Shown here: one piece after another, positions 35,639-45,126 of the stretch | How positions within the stretch are numbered: position 1 is the first letter of the stretch | Layout: every line of letters starts with the position of its first letter | DNA from: Marinoscillum pacificum | Lineage (GTDB): Bacteria; Bacteroidota; Bacteroidia; Cytophagales; Cyclobacteriaceae | NCBI RefSeq assembly: GCF_024714495.1 | Contig: NZ_JAMZMJ010000017.1 | Location: 48,984 to 112,983, forward strand | Direction of reading: 5' to 3' | Length of the DNA: 64,000 nucleotides | The notes under the pieces: generated by a model | What the model was told of the DNA's origin: nothing | Seen by the model: the letters and a program-made list of their open reading frames with translations, nothing else | Databases searched by the model: none | Position numbers and translations under genes: made by a program

Positions 35639-37995
35639 TAAAAATCAATCACTATTCCCAAAGTAGGCAGTACACTGCTGTTACTTACTTCTTGTATGCG
35701 GACCAAAGTTCTCGGTTCGATAATTTCACCATTATCATTTCTAGCTAAACCATAAGGCGGCTCAGAAGGCAAATTACTTGCCAGCACATTCTGAACATCC
35801 AGGAACACATCCAATGTCCATTTATTAAAGTTGAACTTCTTATCTATACGAACATCAGCCTGGAAAAATGGATCTAATGTTACCTGACCTAGGCGAGAGT
35901 AGTCCTTGACAATGGCTGGATAGTTTTCTAGTGTCGCTTGTTGATCAACTGGTGCATACGGAGTTTTTCCTAAATATCTGGTACGAAGACCAAGCTCCCA
36001 ATTGTTGCCAAACTTGTAGTCACCAGTGAAAGTGATCAACTGACCATTATCCCAAGTGCTTGGCAAGTACTCATTTTCATCAAAACCAGTATACTCACTT
36101 CTATAAAGAGTTACAGCGAGAATTCCATAAAGCCTCCCGGTAAACTTCTGCTGTAGCAAAAACTCTACTCCATAAGTTCGTCCCAGCCCCACACTAGTGA
36201 TAGGCTCATTACCCAATACTTCAAAACCTCCTCCGAGATTAGCCAGGGAAACACTGTCCATCAAAGACACCGGATAATTGTTGTACTTTTTATAAAATCC
36301 CTCCACAGATATCCTCGCAGACTTGGTCAGCAAGTACTCTAAACCTAGTACGGCATGATCTGACTGTATGTACTCCGCTCGGCTATTGGCAAAGGAGCCT
36401 AACGAATCCGTGAAACCAAGTATGGTATAAGGCGGCAGTTTATAGTATCGACCAATAGAAGCATTCAAGCTCCACTTTTGTGCTTCGTCCAATTTGTAGC
36501 TACCAGAAACTCGTGGACTGATAGTTTTCCACAGCTCATTGCCAGAATCTGTGAAGGTATTGCCATCGGCTCTAAGTCCAGCAGACATGCTCAACCGTCC
36601 ATTCAGAAAGTCTCTGGATGCCTGACCATTCACACCGTATTTCACCATGGAATATCCGATATCGAACTGGAAATCATTGACAACATCTGTGGTCACATTG
36701 GAATAATCAGCTAATTGCACGGTACCGCCAGCGTTGAATGTCCAGTCTCCAACAAAGCGCGTATAATTATGGCGCAGTTTCGTTTCCCATTCACGGCTAT
36801 CATTGCTAAAGTACAATCCCGTTTGATCCACGTTATTTTCATACCGCTCAAATCGGTTTTGCAAAATGTTAGTACTTAAAGTAGTCTGAGTAAAGCCTCC
36901 AAAGTCTTTGAACCGATGTTTCCAACTCACTCCCGAAGTAAACGTGCGCTGCTGAATGATCGGAATCTGATCCAATGTAGCTTGTTGCTCCGGATCAAAG
37001 TCATCGGGTGCATTAATAGTCAAGTCATCAATTGAGCCAACTCCAGTTACTATCAGCTCATCGTATTTCGAAAACTTGTGAGAGATCTTGTACTGATAAT
37101 CCCAATAATCAGGCAGAAATGGCAAATCAATCAACTGAAATAACAACTGCAAATAGGAGCGACGAACCGAAGCAATGAATGTCGTATTAGCTGCCTCCTT
37201 TTCTCCTTTAAAAAGTGGACCCTCCATCGTGAGCGCCGATTCACTTCCACTAACCCGAATATTGGTTTTCAATTTCTGATCATTTCCATTTCGCTGATCA
37301 AACTGCAACACTCCAGAAAGCACGTTATCATATTGCGATTCAAATGCTGAAGTACTGAGTGTCACTCCTTCGAAGAACGACACATTCAATAGACCAACTG
37401 GTCCGCCAGCACTTCCCTGAGTAGCAAAGTGATTGATGTTTGGGATTTCAATTCCATCCAGGTAATAAACATTCTCATTAGGCGCTCCACCACGAATGAT
37501 GACGTCATTACGAAAGCCACCTACAGATCCAGAAACTCCGGGCAGTGATTGCACCACTTTAGCAATGTCATTATTTCCTCCGGGATAAGTAGCCACCTCC
37601 TCTTGTGAAAGTTTTTGAATGGATAGTGGAGTTTCTATTGATTTTTCAAATGGATTGGCAACGACTGTAACTCCTTCTAATTCTTCGACTGTCTCGCTCA
37701 GCTGGAAATTCACATCCGGATTTCCCCCAGTTTTCACCACCACATTGTAAGTTGTTTTGGATTCATACCCGACATAAGAGGCAATGAGATTATAACTGCC
37801 CGGCTCCAGATTTTGAATGACATATTTTCCATTGATGTCCGTAGTGGCTCCTTGAGAAGTTCCTTCTATCAAGACAGTAACACCAATCAATGCCTCTTCA
37901 GATTTCGCATCGGTAATTGTTCCAGTAACCTTGCCCGTTTGTGCCGTGACACTAAAAATCAAAGCGATAAAAATTAAGCTTAAAACTCCTCGCAT
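35638..37995 (-). CDS. TonB-dependent receptor with CarboxypepD_reg domain
   Basis: 785 residues. Signal peptide (MRGVLSLIFIALIFSVTAQ), a carboxypeptidase-regulatory-like domain (GTITDAKSEEALIGVTV; INGKYVIQNLEPGSY), a plug with PGGNNDIAKVVQSLPGVSG and IIRGGAPNENVYYLDGIEI, then a 22-strand barrel ending LPTLGIVIDF. This is the SusC-like/FecA-like outer-membrane importer layout, but no SusD follows. Substrate unknown. Divergent from a YCF48-like lipoprotein. Confidence 0.93.
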   Translation of the reverse strand: MRGVLSLIFIALIFSVTAQTGKVTGTITDAKSEEALIGVTVLIEGTSQGATTDINGKYVIQNLEPGSYNLIASYVGYESKTTYNVVVKTGGNPDVNFQLSETVEELEGVTVVANPFEKSIETPLSIQKLSQEEVATYPGGNNDIAKVVQSLPGVSGSVGGFRNDVIIRGGAPNENVYYLDGIEIPNINHFATQGSAGGPVGLLNVSFFEGVTLSTSAFESQYDNVLSGVLQFDQRNGNDQKLKTNIRVSGSESALTMEGPLFKGEKEAANTTFIASVRRSYLQLLFQLIDLPFLPDYWDYQYKISHKFSKYDELIVTGVGSIDDLTINAPDDFDPEQQATLDQIPIIQQRTFTSGVSWKHRFKDFGGFTQTTLSTNILQNRFERYENNVDQTGLYFSNDSREWETKLRHNYTRFVGDWTFNAGGTVQLADYSNVTTDVVNDFQFDIGYSMVKYGVNGQASRDFLNGRLSMSAGLRADGNTFTDSGNELWKTISPRVSGSYKLDEAQKWSLNASIGRYYKLPPYTILGFTDSLGSFANSRAEYIQSDHAVLGLEYLLTKSARISVEGFYKKYNNYPVSLMDSVSLANLGGGFEVLGNEPITSVGLGRTYGVEFLLQQKFTGRLYGILAVTLYRSEYTGFDENEYLPSTWDNGQLITFTGDYKFGNNWELGLRTRYLGKTPYAPVDQQATLENYPAIVKDYSRLGQVTLDPFFQADVRIDKKFNFNKWTLDVFLDVQNVLASNLPSEPPYGLARNDNGEIIEPRTLVRIQEVSNSSVLPTLGIVIDF

Positions 37996-38076
37996 GTAGT
38001 TAGTTAAGTTGTACTCATGCCATCAACTTCAGAAATCGTATTTTTGATTTGAATAAAACGTTAAAACTTACTGAAT

Positions 38077-39123
38077 ATGCTAAATAAGTTACCTAACCAG
38101 CTATTTTGGCTTCTGATCGTATGCGCTTTTTCGTGCGAAGATCCTACTCCAACAATCACATTCACGCAACTCGACTCAAACACCAACAGGCTGATGCAAG
38201 CAATCAGTATAGTGGATGAAAACACTGCGTGGATTAGTGGTCATCATGCAACTTTCATACGCACCCTAAATGGCGGTATGAGCTGGAAGGCGTTTGGATA
38301 TGACAAGATCGATTCACTGCAGTTTAGAGACATTCATGCTTTTGATGATCAAAATGCGGTGCTGATGAGTGCCGGTCCTGGTGTTATGTCAAGAATATTC
38401 TTAGTCAACATTGACTCTGGATTTACTGAAACCTATGTGATGCCTCACGAAGAAGGATTTCTTAATACCATCGAATTTTGGGATGATCAGAATGGACTTG
38501 CCTTTGGTGACAGTTTTGGTGGACAGCTTTTCGTTTTGAAAACCACAGATGGAGGGAAAAGCTGGAACCGAATTGATCCGTCACTACTTCCACCGGCAGG
38601 TGAAGGTGAAGGTGGATTTGCTGCCAGTGGAACCTGTGCATCCTTGCAACCTGATGGAAAAGCCTGGATCGGAACCGGTGCAGGAGGTAATGCCAGAGTT
38701 TTATACACTTCAGATTTTGGACAAAGCTGGAAAGAGTTCGCATCTCCTATTGTCAAAGGGCCTGCCGCGGGAATTGCTTCTATTCGCATGATGACTGACC
38801 AAATAGGACTAACCGCAGGAGGAGATTTAAGCATCACTGATAAGTATACAGACAACATTGCTCTAACGAATGATGGAGGTAAAACATGGACATTAACCAA
38901 TCACCCTCAAACCACCGGAGCATTCTATGGAAGTGACTTAATCCAATGGGATAATGAAGAAATCATGATCCTTTCTGGACCTAAGGGCATTGATTACAGT
39001 CTGGATCAGGGACAGACCTTTACAACATTAGACACTTTGAACTATTGGGCTGTAGACTTACACCCTTCTGGATTTGGCTATGCATCTGGAACAGACGGTA
39101 AAGTGATCAAGATAACCCACTAG
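38077..39123 (+). CDS. YCF48/BNR-repeat lipoprotein
   Basis: 348 residues. Lipobox CAFSCE near residue 20. Repeats of the form TLNGGMSWKAFG, TTDGGKSWNRID and TNDGGKTWTLTN mark Asp-box/BNR blades of a beta-propeller as in photosystem-II assembly factor-like YCF48 proteins, which in non-photosynthetic bacteria are of unknown role, often surface glycan or assembly related. Divergent from the TonB receptor, with an 81-bp gap. Confidence 0.82.
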   Translation: MLNKLPNQLFWLLIVCAFSCEDPTPTITFTQLDSNTNRLMQAISIVDENTAWISGHHATFIRTLNGGMSWKAFGYDKIDSLQFRDIHAFDDQNAVLMSAGPGVMSRIFLVNIDSGFTETYVMPHEEGFLNTIEFWDDQNGLAFGDSFGGQLFVLKTTDGGKSWNRIDPSLLPPAGEGEGGFAASGTCASLQPDGKAWIGTGAGGNARVLYTSDFGQSWKEFASPIVKGPAAGIASIRMMTDQIGLTAGGDLSITDKYTDNIALTNDGGKTWTLTNHPQTTGAFYGSDLIQWDNEEIMILSGPKGIDYSLDQGQTFTTLDTLNYWAVDLHPSGFGYASGTDGKVIKITH

Positions 39124-39182
39124 TTGTTTATTAAATAAGAATGTTTTATTATTGTTTTTCAATAATTATTAATTGAATTACA

Positions 39183-39815
39183 ATGAGAAAACTTCAAATC
39201 ACCTATTCACTGATCGCCATCGCTAAGTATTTGGTGGTGATCGGTGCTATTCTCTCTGTTGGGTTCTTTATTTTTTTGCCCAACAAGGAAAATGCATTCG
39301 TTGGCATCAATGACTTCCAACCCTTTCTTGGGGACATCTACTGGGAAATACGTGGTAAAGAACTTAAAGACAATCTTCATGCTAAACTCCCTCCATTGAA
39401 CGAACCAATGGTCATTAATGTAAAGAGAGTAGGGATAGCTCTACCAATTACATTGACTCGTAAAGCAATATCCATAGTGATGGCCATTTTCTATTCTGGA
39501 TATGTCTTTTTGCTTTTACATCTGACTCAGGCCATTGTTTTGCGAATCAAACTCGGTGATTTTTTTAATCGCTTAAACACAAAGCAACTCAAGCAAGTCG
39601 GTCTCCTGGTGACTTTTGCACCTTTTCTAGAATCCCTGATAAACAGTTCGTATATGTCCTGGATTGGATTCACATATCAGGCTGAAGGAATGAGATTACA
39701 TAGTGCAAATCATCTTGGATCACCAGTAGTAATCCTTGGTTTGCTAATTACCGCTTTAGCTCTTGCCTTTGACCATGGAGCCAAAATGAAAGAAGAACAA
39801 GAACTCACTATATAA
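39183..39815 (+). CDS. DUF2975 membrane protein, copy 1
   Basis: 210 residues with four membrane helices and the C-terminal pattern HGAKMKEEQELTI that marks DUF2975. It opens a run of three such genes followed by a small XRE regulator, the usual DUF2975-YozG pairing. Function unknown; the regulator pairing suggests a membrane-linked sensing module. Confidence 0.82.
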   Translation: MRKLQITYSLIAIAKYLVVIGAILSVGFFIFLPNKENAFVGINDFQPFLGDIYWEIRGKELKDNLHAKLPPLNEPMVINVKRVGIALPITLTRKAISIVMAIFYSGYVFLLLHLTQAIVLRIKLGDFFNRLNTKQLKQVGLLVTFAPFLESLINSSYMSWIGFTYQAEGMRLHSANHLGSPVVILGLLITALALAFDHGAKMKEEQELTI

Positions 39816-39823
39816 CTGCCATT

Positions 39824-40457
39824 ATGAAAACTCTACGTTACATTGAAAATTTCCTCACGCTTCTTCAGGTTGGAGCTCTTGCGTCAATGCTCCTGGGGTT
39901 GTATCTCACCTATCAAATGAAGGAGGGCTCACAACAAGACTTTTTCATTCCTCATTTAGAATTTAACAGTGGGAGAAATTTACTCCAGAGCGAGCTAACG
40001 AACTTTCTTAATTCAGAATCCCATATGGTATTTGAAGGGCCAGAATCAGCGGACCTACAAGTATCAAGAATAACCATCAATACAGAGGCAACCACAACAT
40101 GGAGATGGGGTTTTGCAGGATTTTTTGGTTCTTTATTTCTCTCTTATTATGGGAATTTTCCAGATCTTCAAGCAAATCATTTCCTCCATATCAAACCGGC
40201 TACCCTTTTCAAAAGAGAATATTAAAAGAATCAAACTTCTTGGACTAGTTCTTTTAAGCATACCAGTCATCGAATGGGTCGCTGATAGCTTGATGCTCAT
40301 GTACTATTCAGGCATATACTCCATGAAGTATATGTCTTTGGAAAACAGCAATAGCTTTGACTGGGCTATGTTTAATCTTTCGCTCTTGATCTATACCCTA
40401 GGATTTGCATTTGAACAGGGCCGAAAACTACAGGAAGAACAAGATCTAACTATTTAA
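39824..40457 (+). pseudogene. DUF2975 membrane protein, copy 2, frameshifted
   Basis: The N-terminal part starts at 39824 (KTLRYIENFLTLLQVGAL) and runs in frame to about 40138; the rest continues in the next frame (LIMGIFQIFKQIISS) to the stop at 40457 with the family tail QGRKLQEEQDLTI. Adding one CT to the (CT)3 run at 40139-40144 joins them as FLSLIMGIFQ, a continuous helix. The break could therefore be slipped-strand mutation, a sequencing error, or a reversible switch. Confidence 0.75.
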
Positions 40458-40463
40458 TCTGCC

Positions 40464-41087
40464 ATGAAACTCACCTTTTCAAATACCTCCATATTCATGC
40501 TTCGAACCTTTCAGGTTACGATTTCTATTGGGCTACTATTCGGACTCTTTGTATTACTCTTTGTTGAAGACACATCTACTCAATTGACTTTTGGACCTTT
40601 GAACTTGGATCATGGCAATAACATTGCCCAAATGGCCAATATTTCCATTACACCACTAGATACAAATATGACTAGCCCTAAAATAGTGATAGATCACGCT
40701 CGAGTTAATTATTACGTTCATAGCTATGGTTACCGAGTGGTTGGAGCCATACTCTTTAGTATTGCAGCAGTCATAGGACTTTACGCACTTCAGCAATTGA
40801 TACTGATGATCAAATCACTAGATAATGGTAATCCTTTCATTAGAGAGAATGTTTGGCGAATCTATATTCTAGCCACAGTAGTCTATCTTGTTCCAGTATT
40901 TAAACTTGCCTTTTATCTTTTCAATTATTCTTGGATCAAATCCAATTTTGTATTGGATGGACTTCAGCTTAACTGGAAAACTCCAGAATCCGGTCAATGG
41001 ATTATTTTTGGGACTCTTTTAATAACCATTGGTAAGATATTCGAACAAGGAATAAAGTTGCGAGAAGAAAACGAACTGACTGTCTGA
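40464..41087 (+). CDS. DUF2975 membrane protein, copy 3
   Basis: 207 residues, intact, four helices, with NGNPFIRENVWRIYI in the middle and the tail QGIKLREENELTV. It is 6 bp after copy 2 and overlaps the XRE regulator by one base (TGATG), so it is translated together with the regulator. Confidence 0.82.
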   Translation: MKLTFSNTSIFMLRTFQVTISIGLLFGLFVLLFVEDTSTQLTFGPLNLDHGNNIAQMANISITPLDTNMTSPKIVIDHARVNYYVHSYGYRVVGAILFSIAAVIGLYALQQLILMIKSLDNGNPFIRENVWRIYILATVVYLVPVFKLAFYLFNYSWIKSNFVLDGLQLNWKTPESGQWIIFGTLLITIGKIFEQGIKLREENELTV

Positions 41088-41293
41088 TGCCTATAATCGT
41101 GAATTTGGATGTGATGATGGCCAAGCGTAAGATCCGCTCCAAGGAACTTGCCGAGCGCCTTGGGATTACAGAGGCAAACCTGTCTATCTTGAAAACTGGT
41201 AAAGCTAAAGCAGTTCGTTTTTCCACCTTAGAGGCACTCTGCAAAGAACTGGATTGCCAACCAGGGGATCTGTTGGCTTTCGAAAATGATTAA
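41087..41293 (+). CDS. Small XRE-family regulator (YozG-like)
   Basis: 68 residues, only an HTH: IVNLDVMMAKRKIRSKELAERLGITEANLS (shown in part: RSKELAERLGITEANLSI) and LEALCKELDCQPGDLLAFE. This is the YozG-type partner of DUF2975 proteins. Probably autoregulates the operon; membrane proteins may modulate it. Confidence 0.88.
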   Translation: MPIIVNLDVMMAKRKIRSKELAERLGITEANLSILKTGKAKAVRFSTLEALCKELDCQPGDLLAFEND

Positions 41294-41302
41294 CTAATAA
41301 CT

Positions 41303-42115
41303 ATGAATTCACACTATCCGACTTTTCTTAAAAGTATTGGACTCATTTTATTGTATGTTCTTTGTGGTGTGGTTGCTGTAGTGATTTCTAAAGGTATTCC
41401 AACTGAATATCAGAGACTAGTCGAAGAGATTATTGGTGGTGTCCTTTTTTTAACGGTTGCCCTACAATTAAAATACCACTTCATAGACTTCAGATTATAT
41501 TTCACTAATACAAACGCATTCAATACGAAGAACCTTCCTATTATCATTGTTTTTGTCTCTGCCTATATTGTTGGGTTTGATCCAATTATTTCCCAACTAC
41601 CATTACCGGAATCTTTTAAAGAAATTTTAGAATATGAAATTCAAAAAGACTGGATTACATATATCTCAGTAGCAGTTATAACACCTGTTCTAGAAGAACT
41701 TCTATTCCGGAAATTAATTCTAACAGGATTTGCTAAAAATTATGGACAAGTGAAGGGACTCATTCTATCTTCTCTACTTTTTGCAGCATTTCATATGAAC
41801 CTCCCACAGGGAGTAAATGCTTTTTTTATCGGTTTGTTTATGGGATGGATATATTTAAAAACAGGGAACATTTGGTTTCCAATTTTTATTCATTGGCTAA
41901 ACAACAGTATTGTAATGGTCGCTTTCATATACACAGATGATGTGTTTTCAATAACTTCAGACTATTTAGGTGAGTATCAATGGCTCATTTTAATGGTAAT
42001 CTCTGGTGTGGTTATGTACCTTTGCGTCCGCATATTGCAACGACTATTCATTCCATTAGAGCCATGCAAAGAAGACCAAGAAGAAACAGAGCCTCAAGAG
42101 CACTTAGAGATCTAA
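41303..42115 (+). CDS. CPBP-family intramembrane metalloprotease, copy 1
   Basis: 270 residues with about eight helices. Motif 1 EELLFRKLIL (EExxxR), motif 2 FAAFHMNLPQ and motif 3 HWLNNS supply the glutamates and histidines of the Abi/Rce1 active site. It starts 9 bp after the XRE regulator and so may belong to the DUF2975 operon. Its last 52 bp overlap the hemB start in another frame. Confidence 0.85.
   Translation: MNSHYPTFLKSIGLILLYVLCGVVAVVISKGIPTEYQRLVEEIIGGVLFLTVALQLKYHFIDFRLYFTNTNAFNTKNLPIIIVFVSAYIVGFDPIISQLPLPESFKEILEYEIQKDWITYISVAVITPVLEELLFRKLILTGFAKNYGQVKGLILSSLLFAAFHMNLPQGVNAFFIGLFMGWIYLKTGNIWFPIFIHWLNNSIVMVAFIYTDDVFSITSDYLGEYQWLILMVISGVVMYLCVRILQRLFIPLEPCKEDQEETEPQEHLEI
42017..42024 (+). 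promoter_or_regulatory. -7 promoter element for hemB inside the CPBP gene
   Basis: TACCTTTG is a full match to TAnnTTTG and lies 40 bp before the hemB ATG, within the coding sequence of the preceding protease. No clear TTTG lies at the -33 spacing. It would give hemB transcription independent of the operon upstream. Confidence 0.4.
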
Positions 42116-43038
42116 GCCAGGAAAATCAAGTAACTGCCAATGACCTGATTTTTCCACTGTTCCTGTTGGAAGGTAAAAACCAAATTACTGAAGTTTCTTC
42201 TATGCCGGGTATTCACCGATTAAGCATTGAACCAATGCTGAAGGAAATCGAGGAATGCATGAATCTTGGAATTCAAGCCTTTGATATTTTCCCTGTAGTG
42301 GATGAGTCATACAAGGACAAAATGGCTACCAAAAGTCATGACACTTCTTTCTTCTATCATCAGGCACTGAAGCGTGTAAAAGAAGAGTTTCCAGAAGCGT
42401 TGGTCATCACAGACGTGGCGATGGATCCATACAGCTCTGATGGTCATGACGGGATTGTAGAAAATGGTCAGATCATCAACGATGCTACCCTGGAAGTACT
42501 TGCTCAAATGGCTGTTGCGCAAGCGGAAATGGGTATCGATATGGTTGGGCCTTCTGACATGATGGACGGACGCGTAGGCTATTTGAGAGATGCTTTGGAT
42601 GAAGCTGGTTTCTCCAACGTGGGTATCATGTCATACACGGCGAAATATGCGAGCTCTTTCTACGGACCTTTCCGTGATGCATTGGATTCTGCACCAAAGT
42701 TCGGTGATAAGAAGACCTATCAAATGAACCCTGCCAATCGAAAGGAAGCTCTGATTGAAGCGGAGCTTGATTACATCGAAGGAGCAGATGTGCTGATGGT
42801 GAAGCCTGCTATGGTTTACCTTGATATCATTTCTGACTTGAAAGCCAACTACGATCTACCAATAGCAGCGTATAATGTTTCTGGAGAGTACTCCATGATC
42901 AAGGCAGCGGGCCAAAAAGGATGGCTGGATGCAGACCGAACTCGTGATGAAACGCTTCTTTCTATCAAAAGAGCAGGTGCAGACATGATCCTAACCTACT
43001 TTGCTAAGGAATTTATGCTGTCTCAACGAACGAAATAA
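42064..43038 (+). CDS. hemB: Porphobilinogen synthase (5-aminolevulinate dehydratase)
   Basis: 324 residues, normal length, from MQRRPRRNRASRALRDL, the usual HemB N-terminus; a longer frame is rejected. Schiff-base lysines are in YTAKYASSFYGPF and LMVKPAMVYLD. The metal loop reads DVAMDPYSSDGHDG with Asp in place of the three zinc Cys, so this is the Mg-type enzyme. It condenses two 5-aminolevulinate molecules to porphobilinogen in haem synthesis. No other haem genes are nearby. Confidence 0.95.
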   Translation: MQRRPRRNRASRALRDLSQENQVTANDLIFPLFLLEGKNQITEVSSMPGIHRLSIEPMLKEIEECMNLGIQAFDIFPVVDESYKDKMATKSHDTSFFYHQALKRVKEEFPEALVITDVAMDPYSSDGHDGIVENGQIINDATLEVLAQMAVAQAEMGIDMVGPSDMMDGRVGYLRDALDEAGFSNVGIMSYTAKYASSFYGPFRDALDSAPKFGDKKTYQMNPANRKEALIEAELDYIEGADVLMVKPAMVYLDIISDLKANYDLPIAAYNVSGEYSMIKAAGQKGWLDADRTRDETLLSIKRAGADMILTYFAKEFMLSQRTK

Positions 43039-43155
43039 GGCGTTCATCGATTCATCGAGAATCAACCGGCATTCAACTAATAGGAATTCCCTTCCTCCTT
43101 GATATTGTTCAATTTTGGGTTGTTAGTGAGAGCTACTATTACCCAACCAGAAATT

Positions 43156-43326
43156 ATGAACAATTCAAAAAACATCGACACAATGGAGGAAGCAATCGCC
43201 CTAAAGATTGCAATGCACCTGGAACGAAACATTGCAAAAAGTCACAACGACACGCTTTCAGCAAAACGTTACAGTGACATGAGCAACTACATCCAAACGG
43301 AATTTCTTAAAACAATAGACGCTTAG
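43156..43326 (+). CDS. Small protein, unknown function
   Basis: 56 residues from the ATG at 43156 (MNNSKNIDTMEEAIAL), helical, no signal. Its stop overlaps the convergent GroES-like gene by 4 bp. Codon use and composition look like a real small gene, but there is no recognised family. Confidence 0.45.
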   Translation: MNNSKNIDTMEEAIALKIAMHLERNIAKSHNDTLSAKRYSDMSNYIQTEFLKTIDA

Positions 43327-43703
43327 TCAAATAGGTCTTCTTCTCGCTCTAACATCAGTATAGAGCTTTGAGGCACGATGTAATATTTTTCACCTTCGTA
43401 CATGATTTCAAAGGCTCCTTTTTGAAGAAATAGAGCTAAATCACCCTCTTTTGCTTGCAAAGGAATGTATTTGATTTTCTCTTCTTCAGGCTTCCAGTCA
43501 TCATCACCGTCGCTACTCATTGGAATGGGGTAGCCAGGACCTGCCTTGACAATGTACCCACTCTGAACCTTTTCCTTTTCCTGAACACCAGGTGGTAAAT
43601 AAATACCACTGCTAGTTTGATCATTCTGCTTCTTAGGTTTGATCAATACACGATCCCCTACTACGATAATGTTCTTGAGTTTATTGTCTGCTGTAAGCTG
43701 CAT
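43323..43703 (-). CDS. GroES-like co-chaperonin family protein
   Basis: 126 residues, longer than the 95 of GroES. IIVVGDRVLIKPKKQNDQTSSGIYLPPGVQEKEKVQSG matches the GroES beta-barrel start (GDRVLIKP, then SGIYLPP in place of the mobile loop tip); an acidic insert (SDGDDDWKPEEEKIKY) breaks the fold before the C-terminal strands (EKYYIVPQSSIL). No groEL is adjacent, so it may not serve GroEL. Confidence 0.75.
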   Translation of the reverse strand: MQLTADNKLKNIIVVGDRVLIKPKKQNDQTSSGIYLPPGVQEKEKVQSGYIVKAGPGYPIPMSSDGDDDWKPEEEKIKYIPLQAKEGDLALFLQKGAFEIMYEGEKYYIVPQSSILMLEREEDLFD

Positions 43704-43752
43704 ACTCTCGCCTTAATTTTTGGTGGTGCAAATTTAGAAGCTAATCCCTTTT

Positions 43753-45117
43753 TTATCCAAACAGATTGTCGGATGATGGAGGTAAACTGGCATCATTTTC
43801 TGTTTCAGATCGATCTACTAATCGCTGATCAATTTGCTTAAAGGTTTTAGCACCGAGAGCTCTTAAATTCTCCGTTCTGCGAACCAGGTTTCCATTTCCT
43901 TCTGATAGCTTTTTCATTGCATCCTGGTAAGCACCTTGTGTTTGTTTGATGTTTTGCCCAACCTTCAACAAGTCCTCTGTGAAGTTGGCAAACTTGTCAT
44001 ACAAGGCTCCCGCCTGACGAGCGATCTCCAAAGCATTTTTGTTCTGGTTGTCTTGCTTCCAGATATAGCTAACTGTTCGCATAGTTGCCAACAAAGTACT
44101 GGTTGACACCAGGACAATATTCTTGTCCAGAGCCTTTTCAAATAGGCTCGTATCTTCTTTAAGTGCCATGGTTAGTGCAGGCTCATTGGCCACAAACATG
44201 AGGACAAAATCTGGCTGCTGGATGTCGTACAGGTTTTGATAGTTCTTATCACCAAGTATTTTAATATGTGTGCGAATGCTATCGAGATGCTGCCTTAAGT
44301 ATTTCGACTGTTCAGCCTCATCCGCAGCATCGTAGTAGTTGCTATAAGCAGTTAGAGAAACCTTTGAATCCAGCACCAAGTATTTATCGTCCGGAAGTTT
44401 GATGATGTAATCCAATCGTTGGTTATTACCATCCTCTGATTTGTAATTCTTCTCCTTGAAGTAATGTGTTTCCTTTTGAAGGCCTACTTTTTCCAGGATC
44501 AACTCCAACTGCATTTCTCCCCAGTTTCCCTGCGCTTTGGAGTCACCTTTTAGTGCTTTGGTCAAACTCTCTGCTTCTTTGGTAATCCGCTGATTGAGTT
44601 CTTTTAGGTGATCCAATTGAGCCTTCAGGGCTGTGCTTTGTTCCAGCGAGTCTTTGTTACTTTGCTCCACTTTGCGCTCAAAGTCTTTCAACTTCTCTCC
44701 AAGCGGCTTCAACAGCTGGTCAATGTTGTTCTTATTCTGATCCGTGAACTTTTTACTTTTTTCTTCAAAGATTTCATTGGCCAGATTCTTAAACTGAGCA
44801 GCAAATTGATCTTGCAATGCTTTTACTTCTTGTTTCTGCTCCTGAAGTTTTTCTTGCAAGTTTTTGTAGTGAGCTCTTAGGCTCGAAAAGTCCCCATTCA
44901 GGTTAAAGAAGTTTTCTCGCTCCTTTCTCAATTCATTATTGAGCTGAGCTAATTCCTGAGTGAGTTTGGAGGTTCGTTCCTGCTCTAGCTGCAGTTCCAT
45001 TTTCAATTGTGGGGTCTGATCATCCATAGGTTTTGCTTGTAAGCGCGCAACCAGATAACCAATTGCTATACCTGCCAATAATCCTACTACCAAAATCATA
45101 ATTGAGTCAAACTCCAT
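43753..45117 (-). CDS. rmuC: DNA recombination protein RmuC
   Basis: 454 residues. An N-terminal membrane anchor (IMILVVGLLAGIAIGYLVA), a long coiled coil to about residue 180, then the RmuC nuclease-like domain with KAQGNWGEMQLELILEKVGL and YLVLDSKVSLTAY. RmuC limits recombination at inverted repeats and is predicted to be a nuclease. 9 bp after the CPBP gene upstream on the same strand. Confidence 0.92.
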   Translation of the reverse strand: MEFDSIMILVVGLLAGIAIGYLVARLQAKPMDDQTPQLKMELQLEQERTSKLTQELAQLNNELRKERENFFNLNGDFSSLRAHYKNLQEKLQEQKQEVKALQDQFAAQFKNLANEIFEEKSKKFTDQNKNNIDQLLKPLGEKLKDFERKVEQSNKDSLEQSTALKAQLDHLKELNQRITKEAESLTKALKGDSKAQGNWGEMQLELILEKVGLQKETHYFKEKNYKSEDGNNQRLDYIIKLPDDKYLVLDSKVSLTAYSNYYDAADEAEQSKYLRQHLDSIRTHIKILGDKNYQNLYDIQQPDFVLMFVANEPALTMALKEDTSLFEKALDKNIVLVSTSTLLATMRTVSYIWKQDNQNKNALEIARQAGALYDKFANFTEDLLKVGQNIKQTQGAYQDAMKKLSEGNGNLVRRTENLRALGAKTFKQIDQRLVDRSETENDASLPPSSDNLFG

Positions 45118-45126
45118 AATTCACTT

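Noticed and set aside
39183..42115. Toxin-antitoxin or abortive-infection module (XRE plus CPBP)
   Set aside because: DUF2975-YozG is a known non-toxin pairing and the CPBP protease has its full catalytic set; no defence gene is near.
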